This document shows, one piece after another, positions 50,701 to 63,300 of a stretch of DNA of 64,000 nt. A program made the translations under genes and the position numbers. Every line of letters starts with the position of its first letter. Position 1 is the first letter of the stretch. Origin of the DNA: Arbacia lixula (taxonomy: Eukaryota; Echinodermata; Echinoidea; Arbacioida; Arbaciidae); contig OZ022579.1 in assembly GCA_963669155.1 (NCBI GenBank), positions 19,432,398 through 19,496,397 on the forward strand, given 5' to 3'. Under the pieces are notes generated by a model that made no database searches, was not told where the DNA came from, and was given only the letters and a program-made list of their open reading frames with translations.

Positions 50701-53475
50701 TGAGAATAACAGCAGATTCGAGAGTAATGTTAATGAGCAGTCTGAATTAAGAGAATCTTGGATATTGCTTCCAGTACAACGTTCTCTCTTTTTCTTTTTT
50801 TTGGTTATATTCTTGTCTTCCCACTGTTCCAGATTATTAATTCTTCATATCTTTCTTGAAGGTTTTGAAGCTGAAAATTGATGGATTTGACATTCCTTCC
50901 CCTTATTTCTTAAGCATCTCTAGTCACATGGAACTCATTGGCCAGTGTATCATTGTCTCTGTGAATTGTTCCAATCCCTTCTTCTACAGAATGACTTTGA
51001 ACTGGACATTCCCGAGGTGAATAAGCTGGATGGCTTAGCCAAGTATCCTGGGGATGGAATCCACAAGTTTGTCAGGACTACTGTCTCCCATTCTGAAGAT
51101 CAGGCCAATCAGATGGTAAGTATTCTACATAGATTCAGTCTGACTACAGTAAACATGGTGTATTTCTTGTACAAATATGTTTGCCAATTGTGATGACCCT
51201 GTCAATTTGCGAGCATTTGATTTAGTAGGCCAATCTGAGGCCCAACACACAAGTCTACAAAATGATACAGCACAAATCGGCCAAGTCATCATACATTGTA
51301 CTAGCATACTAACAAGAGAGGCCCTGGGCCTACAGCTAGATAGCTATAGCGATGATCGTGGTGTAGATGACAGCGCAAAGTGTAGGTGCGCAGCTCAGGA
51401 AGTCCTTATACTGTATGTCTGATATTTCTAAAACTTTATTTATCTGCTTCTCTATTGTTTCCTGCTTTTATTCAATGCTTTGACGCATTGATGTTTATCT
51501 TCCACCCCCCCCCCCCCCACCCAGACGAGTGCCTTGGCCAGTGCAGTGAGGAAGGGCGATTCCATCTGGAAGTCTCATGCCATGGAAGACCAGGAGATGA
51601 CAGCCGACCTTGAAGATGAGGGTGAGTCCATCTTTGCCTAACTCCAAGGGGTGGTAGTCCGTTAGTTCTGTAGTTTTCTCCCCAAGTTTGGAGGTGCCTA
51701 GGAGAGCTAGAAATTGTTATTCCAGAATGTCCTCCTAGGACGTTCCTAAAACAAGTTAGGGAGGGTTTGACCACACACTCAATGCAGTGAAGTGTTTCAT
51801 ATATGGAGAGCCAATCACAATCACAATATATTATCAGGATTTTCCCCTAGGTTTCTCCCTATGTGGAGGCGCAAATATGTGTGTGCACATCAATAACTAA
51901 TAAAACAACCTATGAACCACACTGAGAGTTGTCTAGGTTACACTTCAACATGATGTCATCTGAGATGAAGCTTTAACAATCATCTGGAATGAGTATATTC
52001 AGTAAGAAAAGGCAACTTTGCATTTGTTGTTTTGATTATTTGTCAGTTGCTAGATGGGAGACTCGTGAGCATCAGAGCGACTGTGATGTGTCTGTGAGTA
52101 CTGAGGATGGATCCTCCCATAGCTGGGATCAAACCAACCTTCACACCGAGCCAGAGAACTGGGACATGGAGATGGAAGAAGAAAATCCATTCAGTAAGGA
52201 TTTGTTATATAAAAGAAAAACAAAACTTATACCTAGAGAACTGGGATAGGTCCTTCCTCTCTGGATTATACAAAAATAATGTTCTGAAATGGTTTATTGG
52301 ATAATAATTCAGATGAATAATTCATACACTTTGAATCGGATTGATTTGTTGTTCGACATTTAAATGACTTAATGATGTCAACAGAGTAGTATTTGAATAA
52401 GTAAAGTTAAGATGTTTTGAAGAATTTTCAACATGAAAATATAACAATGAGAATCAAGGGCAATAAAATGATTTTATCTACCACTGATATCACTCACAAT
52501 ATATATCCATGAAATGATTTGAATTGCTGTTTTTCTGATTGCCTCGGGTCCTTGACATTTGTAGGACCTTTCTGCACTATTGTCTTGACAGTCAAAAACT
52601 TTGTTATCCCTCTCTGTTTATAAGCCTGTACCATGAAGTGGCCAGTGGCGTTGAATTTCTCTTTAAATTCAAATTTGCCTATTTTATATTCTTGTTCCTC
52701 CTCTTCTTCTTTTTGTCTGTCCCTTCTCCCCCCTTTCTCATCCTCCCCATCTCTCTCTATGTTCGTTTCTCTCTCTCTCTCCCTCTCTCTCTGTCTCTCT
52801 GTCCTCTTTTCTCTCTCCCTCTTTCACCCTCTCTCCCCATCTCTCTCTCTATCTCCTGTTCTTTATTCCCCCTCTCTCTTTCTCATCCTCCTCATCTCTC
52901 TCTATCTTCTTTTCACTCTCACCCTCTCTCTGTCTCTCTCTGTCTTCCTTTCTCCATCCCACTTTCATCCACTCTCTCCCCATCTGTTTTTCTCTCTGTC
53001 TCTGTCTTCCTTTCTCCATCCCACTTTCATTCATTCTCTCTCCCCATCTCTTTCTCTCTCTCCTTTCCCCTCCCCCTTCTCTCTTTCTCTCGCTGTTTCA
53101 TTTTCTCTCTCCCCTCTTCCCCTCCCCTCTCTCTCTTTCTCTGTCTCCTTTTCTTTCTCCTCCCTTTCTCTCTTTCTCTTACTGTCTCCTTTTCACTTCC
53201 TCCATTTCTCTCTTTCTCTGTTTCCTTTTCTCTCTCCCTTTCCTCCCCCTTTTCTCTCTTTCTCCCCTGTCTCTTTTTTTTTCCTCCACACCCTTTCCCT
53301 CTGCCCAGGTTGTGACGAGCCTGTTGCCTACCAACACAACGCAATGAGATGCAGCCCCCAGGGGAAGGATGTCCTCAACTTTGAGTTTGTGCCCTCTCAC
53401 GAACACCCTCCTTGTCTGCCCATTCCAGACATAGACTTTAACTTTGAGGATGGCCAATTTGAAGATGCAGATTGA
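47752..53475 (+). CDS. Leucine-rich-repeat protein, SHOC2/PIRL-like (7 coding exons)
   Basis: Probable cytoplasmic LRR scaffold; no signal peptide or membrane segment. Exons: 47752-48788 (acceptor at about 47718, so a 5' UTR exon lies upstream), 49162-49393, 50293-50424, 50990-51115, 51525-51621, 52047-52193, 53309-53475; 645 residues. Residues about 50-465 are roughly 16-17 LRRs of 23 residues of the form LPDSFGDLPSLQYVDLSNN and LPESFGDLRSLEYVDLGQN, typical of SHOC2, Scribble and plant-type (PIRL) intracellular LRRs. The C-terminal 180 residues carry no repeat: a polar acidic stretch (HTEPENWDMEMEEENPFS), CDEPVAYQHN, and the end CLPIPDIDFNFEDGQFEDAD. Start chosen at MPGAANVQLY because the frame upstream crosses the splice acceptor TTCGCAG. 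I do not recognise a named human orthologue from the C-terminus, so no symbol is given. Confidence 0.9.
49418..49795 (+). repeat. (ATTC)n / (CTTC)n tetranucleotide array
   Basis: About 370 bases of CATTCATTCATT and CCTTCCTTCC units directly after the donor of the LRR gene exon ending at 49393. It gives an artefact frame rich in FIHS. Confidence 0.95.
49830..50164 (-). repeat. MITE-like repeat, second copy of the 4609 element
   Basis: In reverse complement it starts near TTAAAAGGGATAGTACACCC and continues CTGAAATTAAGTTGGTTTCA, then GACGTCACGTGCGAGGTGCT and CCCATATGTTGTG. It matches the YARS2-intron copy at 4609 and extends further. It lies in an LRR-gene intron. Confidence 0.8.
52735..53283 (+). 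repeat. 550-base polypyrimidine tract before the last LRR exon
   Basis: Almost uninterrupted C/T sequence (TCTCTCTCCCTCTCTC style) ending about 25 bases before the acceptor CTGCCCAG of the terminal exon. It contains internal near-repeats such as CTTTCTCCATCCCACTTTCA at about 52947 and again at about 53009. Long frames on both strands (up to 280 codons) are composition artefacts, though one runs into the true last exon. Confidence 0.95.
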
Positions 53476-55160
53476 TGGAGAAGAGATCCAAATAGTTCTA
53501 AATTTTTGTCTCTTATAAGGGAAAAAAATGAGGAAAAATTAGATTTGTCCCCTCCCCAAAACCCAGGAATGTCAGTGTAGCAAAAGTTTGAGCAAAATTA
53601 GACGATTGATAAGAATGCTAAAATAAATGTTTAAAATAAATCTTGATCACTAAAGCCAATATTTTGCACGCTGGGTTTTCTTTTCCACAGGTGACATATT
53701 GAACATTGTGTTATGTTGTTGATGTAATGTGCCTGAAAGAACTTGGAGAGTTTTGGAGTTACCCATGAATGCTGTCTGGAACAGTTATTATGAATTTCAG
53801 CAACAAAATGCTATATTTGGTCCACACATTTCTCAGACTTTGGCTGATATCCTATTTTTTATTTTTCTAGTTTTTATCACATCATCTTGCTTGAAGGATT
53901 TTGTTCCATTCCAGTATGATATATGTTCACATGGTGCAATTTATGATGTGTGTGTTGGGTTGGGGGGGGGGGGGGAGAGTATTCTGAAAATTGTCTTAGG
54001 ATTTTTTTTTTACTGTATCTCAGTGAGATTGGAAAAATATAGTAAATGTATGCAAAAGACATGAAAGGATGTTTTATTACTGGCTGCCTCAGGGGGTATG
54101 ATCCCAGGCCTTAATTTTTTCTTTAAGATGTGTTTCCGAATACCAAAGATAACATATTTTAGGGACATTTATCTTGGGGGAGATAAAATGTTTATGTCTG
54201 TGTATTTTCAGAATGCGGGAAAGTTTGCCTATTTTTTTGTTTAAAGTGCAAAAAGGTATGTTGTGAATATAATATTTTCATCCACCAGACCTAATGCTTT
54301 TGCATAATACAGGTAATATTTTGTATTTCAATGGAAAGATGGACTTTGTTCTATTCCGTGTCATTGCTTTCCATCAACCTCATGAGTATTGAAATTTATG
54401 TCATGGAAACTGTCTATGCCCAACTGTCATTCACTTGTGTTTTTGATAATTGGTCTCAGTGAAATTGTTATGTTATAGGGACACATTGATGAGTGAAATA
54501 GATCCAGATGTCCTTTTTGAATTTTTCCTCAGTACAAATGGGTTTTGAAAATTATATTCGATACGACAGTATGATTCTGTTTATTACGATTTTGCTTTTA
54601 GTACCGTTGATATTCTTTAAATATTATGGCCCACATTGTCAAGAGTGGTTTATTATCTGGACTTTATATAGTGTATAAGGCTGATGATTCTGTCACAAAG
54701 TCAGTGATTTTGTCCTCAGCAATGAGTGGTCTCAATCACTAGTTATGTTATGGAGAAAATCGTAAGCGTTTCCATGAAACATCAAATCTTTGCGCTGTGT
54801 GTTGTACAGATTTGATGGCTTGTTAAAATGCTGACGAAATGACTGCTTTGAATGATTCCGTTGGCAAAAATGTGATTTTATGACAGAATCCCATGGTTTA
54901 CACTTTGCATTCCAGGATAATTTTCCCCCAAAATCTTGTCAATCTACATTTCATTTTTTGTCTGCTGTTCTATGAATTAATGTGGCTCAATGACTCAATG
55001 ACCATTTCTAGAGCTCCCTTGTATTACCTCCTGATAGTTAACTCAATATATTTGGTTACTATGGCTTTAAACAAGATCTAAATGTATGGATATGTTTTTT
55101 TTTTAATAAACTCTGCTTTTAACTGTTAATCTTGCTGCTTATGCAATAAATGTCAAGATA
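53476..55160 (+). other. Probable 3' UTR of the LRR gene
   Basis: AT-rich, no coding frame of interest. AATAAA-type signals are seen near 53632, 55106 and 55145. The last pair, followed by AT-rich sequence, fits a 1.7-kb 3' UTR, but the true end cannot be fixed. Confidence 0.5.
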
Positions 55161-55328
55161 TTTTTTCATAGAAGGAATAAATATGGATGAATAGTTAGAT
55201 GATTGGATGGAATAAAGTTGATATCTTTGTTACATGATTTGGTAGTGCCTGCAAGTGATTGAGGTGATTGTAATGAAAAGCTTGTTAAATTTAATAGCGG
55301 CCCAGTCACACATACATGAGCATACCTC

Positions 55329-55482
55329 TGGGCCATGTTGTCTTTCCATTTATTGTAACTTACCAGCAATGGTCACTACCATGGCAACAGGTTAAAAAAT
55401 GAGAGCTCATTGGCTGTTGCCATGGTAGTTACCATTGATGGTAAGTTACAATAATTGAAAACCTGTATGCAACATTGCCCAG
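55329..55482. repeat. Foldback MITE, TTGCATAAAACTTACC family, copy 4
   Basis: TTATTGTAACTTACCAGCAA faces GATGGTAAGTTACAATAATT; inside, ACTACCATGGCAACAGG pairs with TTGCCATGGTAGT. It belongs with the 12804-12966 subtype. Confidence 0.85.
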
Positions 55483-55549
55483 GCTTGTACATGCCTCAAG
55501 CTCCACACATATTTTATGCATGCACGCAGTGAATGCAACAAATGCACAG

Positions 55550-56012
55550 AGCTCGATGTCGTGGTGTAGTGGTTGCAAACTGTGACTGAAGATCTCAAGG
55601 TCCCATGTTCAAGCCCATCGATGGCACTTGTGTACTTCAGCAAACTACTTAACTCCTAACTTGCCGGGGGTAAAACCCCTCTGGGCCGGAGGTTTTCTCT
55701 ATTACAGTTTGGTCGCAAATTTGCGAAAGCGGCAGGTTAAGAGTTAATCCCCATTGCTGCTCTCCACCCAGGTGAATGATCGGGGACACGGTGGGAATGG
55801 AGTGAGTGCGCCTGAATGGCTGCCGTGAAATTTGAATGATGTCTTGGGATTGGACAGCCGAAACAAAGACTTACAAGCATACGATGACCGGGGTAATGAT
55901 TAGAGATAATATTGTTCCATATCAGGGAAAAGCCCAACACATTTCATGCATCTATGATACTGGGGGGGGGGGGGGGGGTTAAGTGCTATGAAAACTGCAT
56001 ATTGTGATTATA
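55550..56012 (+). repeat. tRNA-derived SINE
   Basis: The head GAGCTCGATGTCGTGGTGTAG has a good A box (GTGGTGTAGTGG at 55561-55572), and TGTTCAAGCCC at 55606-55616 is a good Pol III B box, spaced as in a tRNA. The body has TAACTTGCCGGGGGTAAAAC and GAATGATCGGGGACACGGTG. The tail includes a G15 run and AAGTGCTATGAAAAC near 55981. It lies between the LRR gene and PARN. Confidence 0.75.
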
Positions 56013-56644
56013 GCATTGGCTCACCACGTTTGATGAAAGAGATCGAGATGAGCAAAAAAAATGCAGACATCACACCTAGCGAAAGAAAAGCACTGACCAA
56101 CCAAAATTGGCGAACTGTTGTCAGTGTACGGACCTTGCATGTATGTGTATTCAGAGAGAATTGTGCCATTTAACAATTGCTTTGAATGGTTTTGTCCAAA
56201 TATTATCATAATAATTGCAAGGGGCAACAAATTTCTTTAGCTCAGGTGAAGATATTTTAACAAACAAGATTTGAAATAATATGCATGAAAACTGACGTTA
56301 ACGTATGATCTGCATTCTGCAATCCTTTTTCCTGTTTTTATCATTATTTCTCAAAAGTTTACAGAGTTGAAGGAACAATGCACACATTTATAAACAGTAT
56401 GTTACAACTATGAAGCTGGCGCCTGCTCACACACACTTGTATTCCCAGTGCGCCATACATATTGAAAAAAGTCATGAACAATTGTTAAGGAGAGATGGTC
56501 TTGTATAAATTCTACTCCAAAACATCAGTACTGGATAGACCAGTTCCCGGAACCAGTTCTTAAGATGGAAATGTAACTTATTTTATCTTTTGTCCAAATC
56601 CACCCAGTATCCATCCATCATTAAAACTCGTCATTCCATCTGTC

Positions 56645-56666
56645 CCCCCCCCCCCCCCCCCCCCCC
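56645..56666 (+). repeat. Poly-C run
   Basis: About 22 consecutive C. Similar C or G homopolymers of 10-20 bases lie at 15727-15753, 35710, 41650, 42712, 53960, 55963 and 63016. Confidence 0.95.
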
Positions 56667-56908
56667 AACTCCAGCCACCTTGACTAAGATCTGTACTGGC
56701 CTTGCATGGATATTAGTGGAGAGAAAGAAATAAAAAAAAACACATTTAACTTAAATTTATCAGCTACCGTAGCATATCGATATCATCACGGCGCGCTAAT
56801 AATCGAACACAAACGAGCTTTTCATTACATAACATGCGTGTGACGTGAGACCGCCAAAGCCAAGACAAGCATTTTTTTGTTTCAGTTCGACTCTCCAAGG
56901 TCAAGAGA

Positions 56909-59900
56909 ATGGATGTTACGAGGGATAGTGAGTATACTTTATTGGAAGTGTTTATTTTAGATTAAAACTAAAACGTATTAAAGCTATAACCCTAGTGACG
57001 GCCCGTGAAATAATGATAATGATCAGCGTCTTTTCCAAGCTCAGGGCTGCCGGATCTCCCGGCTAGAAATCCGATGCGCACCCGTAACTGGCTGAAGACT
57101 CCTGCGCGGATACCTGTTCCCCCGCGTATTGAGTTAAAGGTTGATGTATGATGTCGATGTGTATGGTCCATTTTTAGGCATGGGAGGTTACTTGGTATAT
57201 TATCATTTATATGTACCACATTGGATGTTGTCTGTTGTTGTAATGAATAACATTTCTTGCCACAAGTTACAACATGTCAAGAATGTATGTGCACCTACAA
57301 AAGAAAATAAAATTTGGGTTCGGCCTCTCAAGTTCAGACTCAGAGACAGTCGACAAGATTCAACAGTCTCCTCTCACCAACTGCATACCTGTTACATGTG
57401 ACCAACTGTTATAACGTGTTAGTCATGACGCATGCTAACAATTAGTCTACACCTTATATTAAACATGCTAAATGACTTGCAGATTGATAAAGTTAAGAAA
57501 AACTAAAATAATTTATAACTTCTCAACTGTTCTTAGTAAGTTGTCAGGGATTTCTAATCAAACCATTCAATAAAGTCTGGCTGCAGTAGATTAATCATTC
57601 TTGATTCCTTCTCTGGGATGGACGGACAAAAGAGGAGAGTGATAAATTTAGGACAATACGTGCCTTTACGGTTCTTGCATCGCAATGCATGGCGGGACGG
57701 AATTCTAGTACGCGAGCGTTCAGCGATCGCTGCGGTCATATCGTTTACACGCTCATGACGCTAGCCGCGGCGAGCGCGAAGTTCAATATTATTTTCATGT
57801 TACAGATTTGTTATGTGGATCGGTTCCGACGTGAATACTTTCAGTAAATCTGTATCATATTTTAATGATAAGAACTTTGATTTGTATTATTGTACTTTTT
57901 ATTTATTTAATTTAATTTTATTTAATTTCACACATCACATCACAACACACACATCTTTGCACATATGGGACTACCACCCGAGTCACGATGATGTCTCGAA
58001 TGTCTCTCTCTTTGCTTATTATTTTCTCAACAAACCCTTTATAAATCATTATTTAGATACAATAATACGAATCAAAAGTTCTCATCGAAAAAATACAATT
58101 CAGATTTACTGAAAATTATCATGTCGGAACCGATCAAAGTAACAAATCTGTAACATAAAAATGACATTGTAATCAATGACCGCAGCGATCACTGAACGCT
58201 CGCGTACTAGAATTCGGTCCCATAATGCCTTGCGATACAAGAACCGTAAAGGTACGTATAATACTAGTCAGTAGTCTTATGACTTATGAATACTAGACAC
58301 TACCAGACTCTATTTTTCAGTTTGGATCAGAAATGTCCAAGAGCCTGAAAGCCAGGCTAATGGAACAAGGAGGGAAATTCATCAATGATGTACCGGTAGT
58401 CATCTTGATATTCCGTATTCTTGTCTCGCAAGACTTCAACGAGGCCATGAAGTTGATGACGGCAGCCATTGACCACTCCTCATTTGTGGCCATTGATGCA
58501 GAGTTCACCGGGCTACATTCGGGGCCCAGCCCAAACTACTTCCACACACCTGAGGAAAGATATCAGCACCTCAAACAAGTGAGACTTGAGAAATAGATTT
58601 CCTTATAGATTTGCTCATTTTTAGTGAGAGTAATATGTCTTTGCAGGTGCATGCAAGTGATATAAAAGAGGTGGCAATGCCACAACAATGATATTCTTGT
58701 GTGTGAATCATGACAAGGGTTGATGTTTTGTTTGCGAATGAATGTTATTTGAAGTGAAAGGGGTAAAAGATGATTATTTGTTGCTGTTACAGTATGCATT
58801 TTGTCAACATACAATTGAAATAGGATAACAAGTCAAACATTTGTTTGCATGTATAATTCAAATTCCTTAAAGAATATTGATGTTGTCACTTACCGTATAG
58901 CAAATATGTGTGTCAGCCACCCTGAAAAAAATGTATGAAGTATCATATTACTTATTAATCTTTCTTCTCACCTTAAAACAATCCAGTCAACAAACAAGAA
59001 AATGTTAACTTTTCTTGTACTTGGCCTGATCAAAATGCATTAAACACTTTCTCTTTTCTTCTTCCTCTATTATGTCCTCAGAACAGCGTTGATTATCTGC
59101 TGATTCAGCTGGGCGTATGCATCTTCAAGTTTGAGAAGCAGAAGAAAGGGTAAGGCGGTGTGGAGAAATGTTGTATCATATTTTTTTGTATATTTGTAAC
59201 ATCCAAATATGAGGTGCTGGTCACCAAAACATTACTTTGTTGAAATCATAATTGTGGGAAAATCTGATGATAACAATGTTTAACCTTTTGTGTCCCAGAT
59301 TAATGGTGGCTCTATGGATTTTATGCTTATAAGATGTGCAAAAATGCATCCGTGGTGCATAAGGAGTTAACAAGCAGAAAAGAAACGATTTAATGAGATG
59401 GGGAAATCTTGTACCATGAAGCATCCAGACCTCAGACACTGGTTACCTACTGTAACCTACAGTGTTTTTTCTTTTTAGAGGTGCATAAAATAATAACTAT
59501 TATGCACAGTTCTTTCTCATATAGAAATATGAATGCTAGTTTTGGCTGAAAGCAGTATGCAACTGAATCAATTTACACCATGTGCAGTCAGTTTTGTTTT
59601 ATTTATTTATTAGTATTATGTACCCAGGGTAGCCCCTTGAGTAGTTAGACACTGCTCTACCTGGAGCCCCTTCTTTGACAACATGACATTTAACACAACA
59701 TGGTTTACATGCACTCCAGCTCAAAGGAATAGGCATATGGAAAGGGAAGAAAGAGAAGGAGCCACAGTTTTAAACCGCAGTATATTTTCTCCAGTTCAGC
59801 ATGAAGCACGCTGCTTTAGCCTAAAAAGCATAATCTTTCATGCTGAACTGGACAAAATATACCACGGTTTAAAACTGCGGCTCCTTCCCTTTCTTCCCTT

Positions 59901-60266
59901 TCCTTTTCCCTATGCCAATTCCTTTGAGCTGTAGTGTACAGCCAAACAAATAACATGTTCAGTTCAGTGCTGATTACACATGATTTCATCCTCTATACAA
60001 TGTACTTATTTTTCTCCTTCTTTATACCAGGTATGGCTATGTGGCGTACCCATTCAACTTCTACGTCTTTCCGAGGCCATCTATGAGGTCAGCTCCAGAT
60101 GAAAGGTTTCTCTGTCAGGTGATCACAAAGTGTAGTATAAGGTTGCCCTCTGACCAGGATTTAAAAGTCAGAAATAATCATTATAATAGTTGAAAAGATG
60201 GAAAATATGACAGAAAGAGAAAAAAGGTGAAAGAAAACTATTACAGAGAGAGGGATAGAGAGAGAG

Positions 60267-60317
<51 letters not shown>

Positions 60318-63300
60318 GAAAGAGAGAGAGAGAGAAAGAGAGGGGTATAGATAGATATGAGACATATATAGACAAACAAATTGAGAAATACACAGAGACA
60401 CACACACTTAGGTAATGTAAAAAGCTTTCCTACCTGTATATAAAAGTCAGAGAAAATTGCATTATTTGCCCTAGAGAGAGACTGACAGACAGAGAAACAG
60501 AGAGGGAGACAGATAAACAAATATTGACGCTTATCAACAGATGCATAGAGAAAGGCACACACACATACAGTTAGAAAGAGGCAGACCTAGATCAAGAGAG
60601 TAAGATGGAGCTGTCGGTGACGTGATCCCTGAAATAGCAAGACACCGTATATTGAGATGCTTAGCCAGTTTTTAGCTTGATACACTGACACCTGTATACA
60701 AGGCAGCGAGTGGGGGTCAAGAAATGTGGTCTGTATGAGCAGGTTATCTTTATGTACATGTTACTTTAATACAGGTCTCCAGGAGAAGCATTGTTTGAGG
60801 GAAACAAAAGTGGTCTTTATAGACAGGTGGTTTGTAGAGCTGGTTTAACTGTATCTTGATTCAGGCTATTGCACATTGGAAGCTATATCTTGTAGTTATA
60901 ACTGGCTTGACTTCACTGTGCCTAGTCTAAAGGCAACTGCTGATGACACGATCTGATCAGTCTTACGACTCTGTGACTCGGCTGAATCTCAGGACCCGGT
61001 CATTGGATTTGGTGACATAACATATCCAGTCATAGCCCCTACAACTGCTGAATCGTGGCAAAATTGTGTCGTCTGTGGTGGCCTTTAATAGAACTCCTTT
61101 ATCTCTGACGAAGCATCTTTTTACTTTTGAAATTTTGAACAATGTAATGTAAAAAAATCTTTTGAATATTAAACTGACTTGATTTTTGCATGACGATCTC
61201 AATTACAGAGCTCTAGCATAGATTTCCTCGTCTCACATGGATTTGATTTCAACAAACTCTTCTACAAAGGTGAGTAAGTTACTTTTTGCCGTTGGTATTG
61301 AACTATTTATGCGCCATTGAACCATTTTTGAACTGGTAATAGACACCATTCCCATAGGGCAGTATGGAGTCTAGCAGAGGAGTTAAACCAGATATGAACT
61401 AGATATTATATAATCCTTTACTCATTACACAAATCAATGGGGAAAGTGTCCAATTACTGTTTTTATTCCTCCATATTTATTTGATCACATTTGTTGTAAA
61501 TCAATAAAAAAAAAAGTGACAATGAGCGTAACAGCACAAGTATCCAAGATCTTTAACAGTGAAAAAAAAAATGGATACTGGGGCTGTGAGGATTTTGCCA
61601 CTGCAATGCAAAAGAGAGCCCCTTTGAAAAATGATTTTTCCTCAAGAATGTATAATGCACTACATGCATAAGGGTGTCTATTTCATGACATCAGGACTCC
61701 GACTTAGAGGAAGAGTTGCGATTGATCTGAATCGATCGCAAGTCCAATGCCCTATCATTTATGTACAGAGTTACGATTGATATCGATTGCAAGTTGAGTT
61801 GCCATCGACTGCAAATCTTTATACAGGCATGAGAATTTTCCGATTTTTATCGGAATTCCGATTTTTTTTACATCAAAATCTGTGGTCGCCGAGTTCGATG
61901 TGAATTTGAAATAATATTTGGGGGGTAGGGTCTGGGGGGTCAAGTCATTTTTACACTCAGAAACTATAAAAGTACTTCACCATTTCGAGTGAAATCATTG
62001 CGTAGCGAGTCACCGCGAGGCTGAATCCTTACCGGGCCGCGCCCCGGGAACGCGCCTCACTGATCGATTTGTTCGCACGGAGCGCGAGATTGCACCGCAG
62101 ATGCACACCACACGAGCTTCGGTCGCACCACTGCTGCACTGATCGTGCGAGCCACTGAACTGATTCAGTGGTGCGCGCGCGAGCGCGACCGAAAATCGTG
62201 TAGCATGTGTGCGGTGGCTTTCAGTCTCATAAACAGCCGTAATGATGCTGTTTCGTTACACTCCACAATGTTCGCATCTTGGAGAGAAATTGACAGCATC
62301 GTAACGGCTGGTCTTTCAGACTATGCAGTATCAAAATGGCGGCATCCAAGCCGAAGTTCGTTGATCGCGATGGGGGAGAAGCGGACCCGAAAGAGATAGA
62401 TAAATCCGTCAAAAATAGATGGAACTGGTCGTGGTGTGACCGTGTATTTTTGGAAGGCACTCCTGATCAACATTTAGTTGGGGATTGTTTTCGTAAGCTG
62501 TACAATCCCGGTGAAGCTTGGTGCTTATGGTGCAATGACGGCATAAGGATTAAGGTATGGCAACGGAGGTCTTAAAACACTGCGTCAGCATGCCACTGGA
62601 GACAAACACAAGAAGAGATACCGTGAAAGAAGGACCAACTACTGCCTAAACTTTGGTAATTTGAATACTTTGTTTGTGAATAATTACTGTACATGACATT
62701 CATTTTAAAGTTAAGCTTACTAACTTCGTGAACTTTATCTTTATTGATGATTATGATTGAATGATAAGTCTAGATCTTGATCTTATTAATTTGATGTTGG
62801 GCTTCATCAATGACAATGACTAGTCTATGTTTTAAGTTTATCATTGTTTTGCCACCACCCTTGGGGCAAGTCACGATGGTCCGAGGTATGGAGTGACACA
62901 AGCCCCAGGGGTGAGCCAGACTACCAAGCCATCGGGTGGTCTGTAAGGGCATGAATGATTGATGGGTACCCAAGGGCATAGTCTAGACTGGGGCCCAGGC
63001 CAGGGTGCACGTGCACCCCCCCCCCCCCCCCCCCGCCAAATAGGTACACCACTATGGGTTCCTTTTTCTATCACATTGGTACTCCAGAATGGCTTCCTAT
63101 ACCCCCTTAAAATGCTAAAACCCAGGAGCTTCAGGGACCCCCGCCGTTGGTTTAATTTACTTTCAGATATTTTTAAAGAAAGTCATTCTCATGCCTGTTT
63201 ATAAGATTGGGGCCATTTTGTCTGTTTCATGCCATCAGGGGTAAAACGTAGCCCTCCCAGATAAATCTTTAAGTTTCCCCCTGAATGATTCTTTAACCCT

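Noticed and set aside
52539-53475. 258- and 280-codon plus-strand frames across the CT tract
   Set aside because: Low-complexity SLSLSLP translation of a polypyrimidine tract. Only the last 167 bases are true LRR-gene coding sequence.
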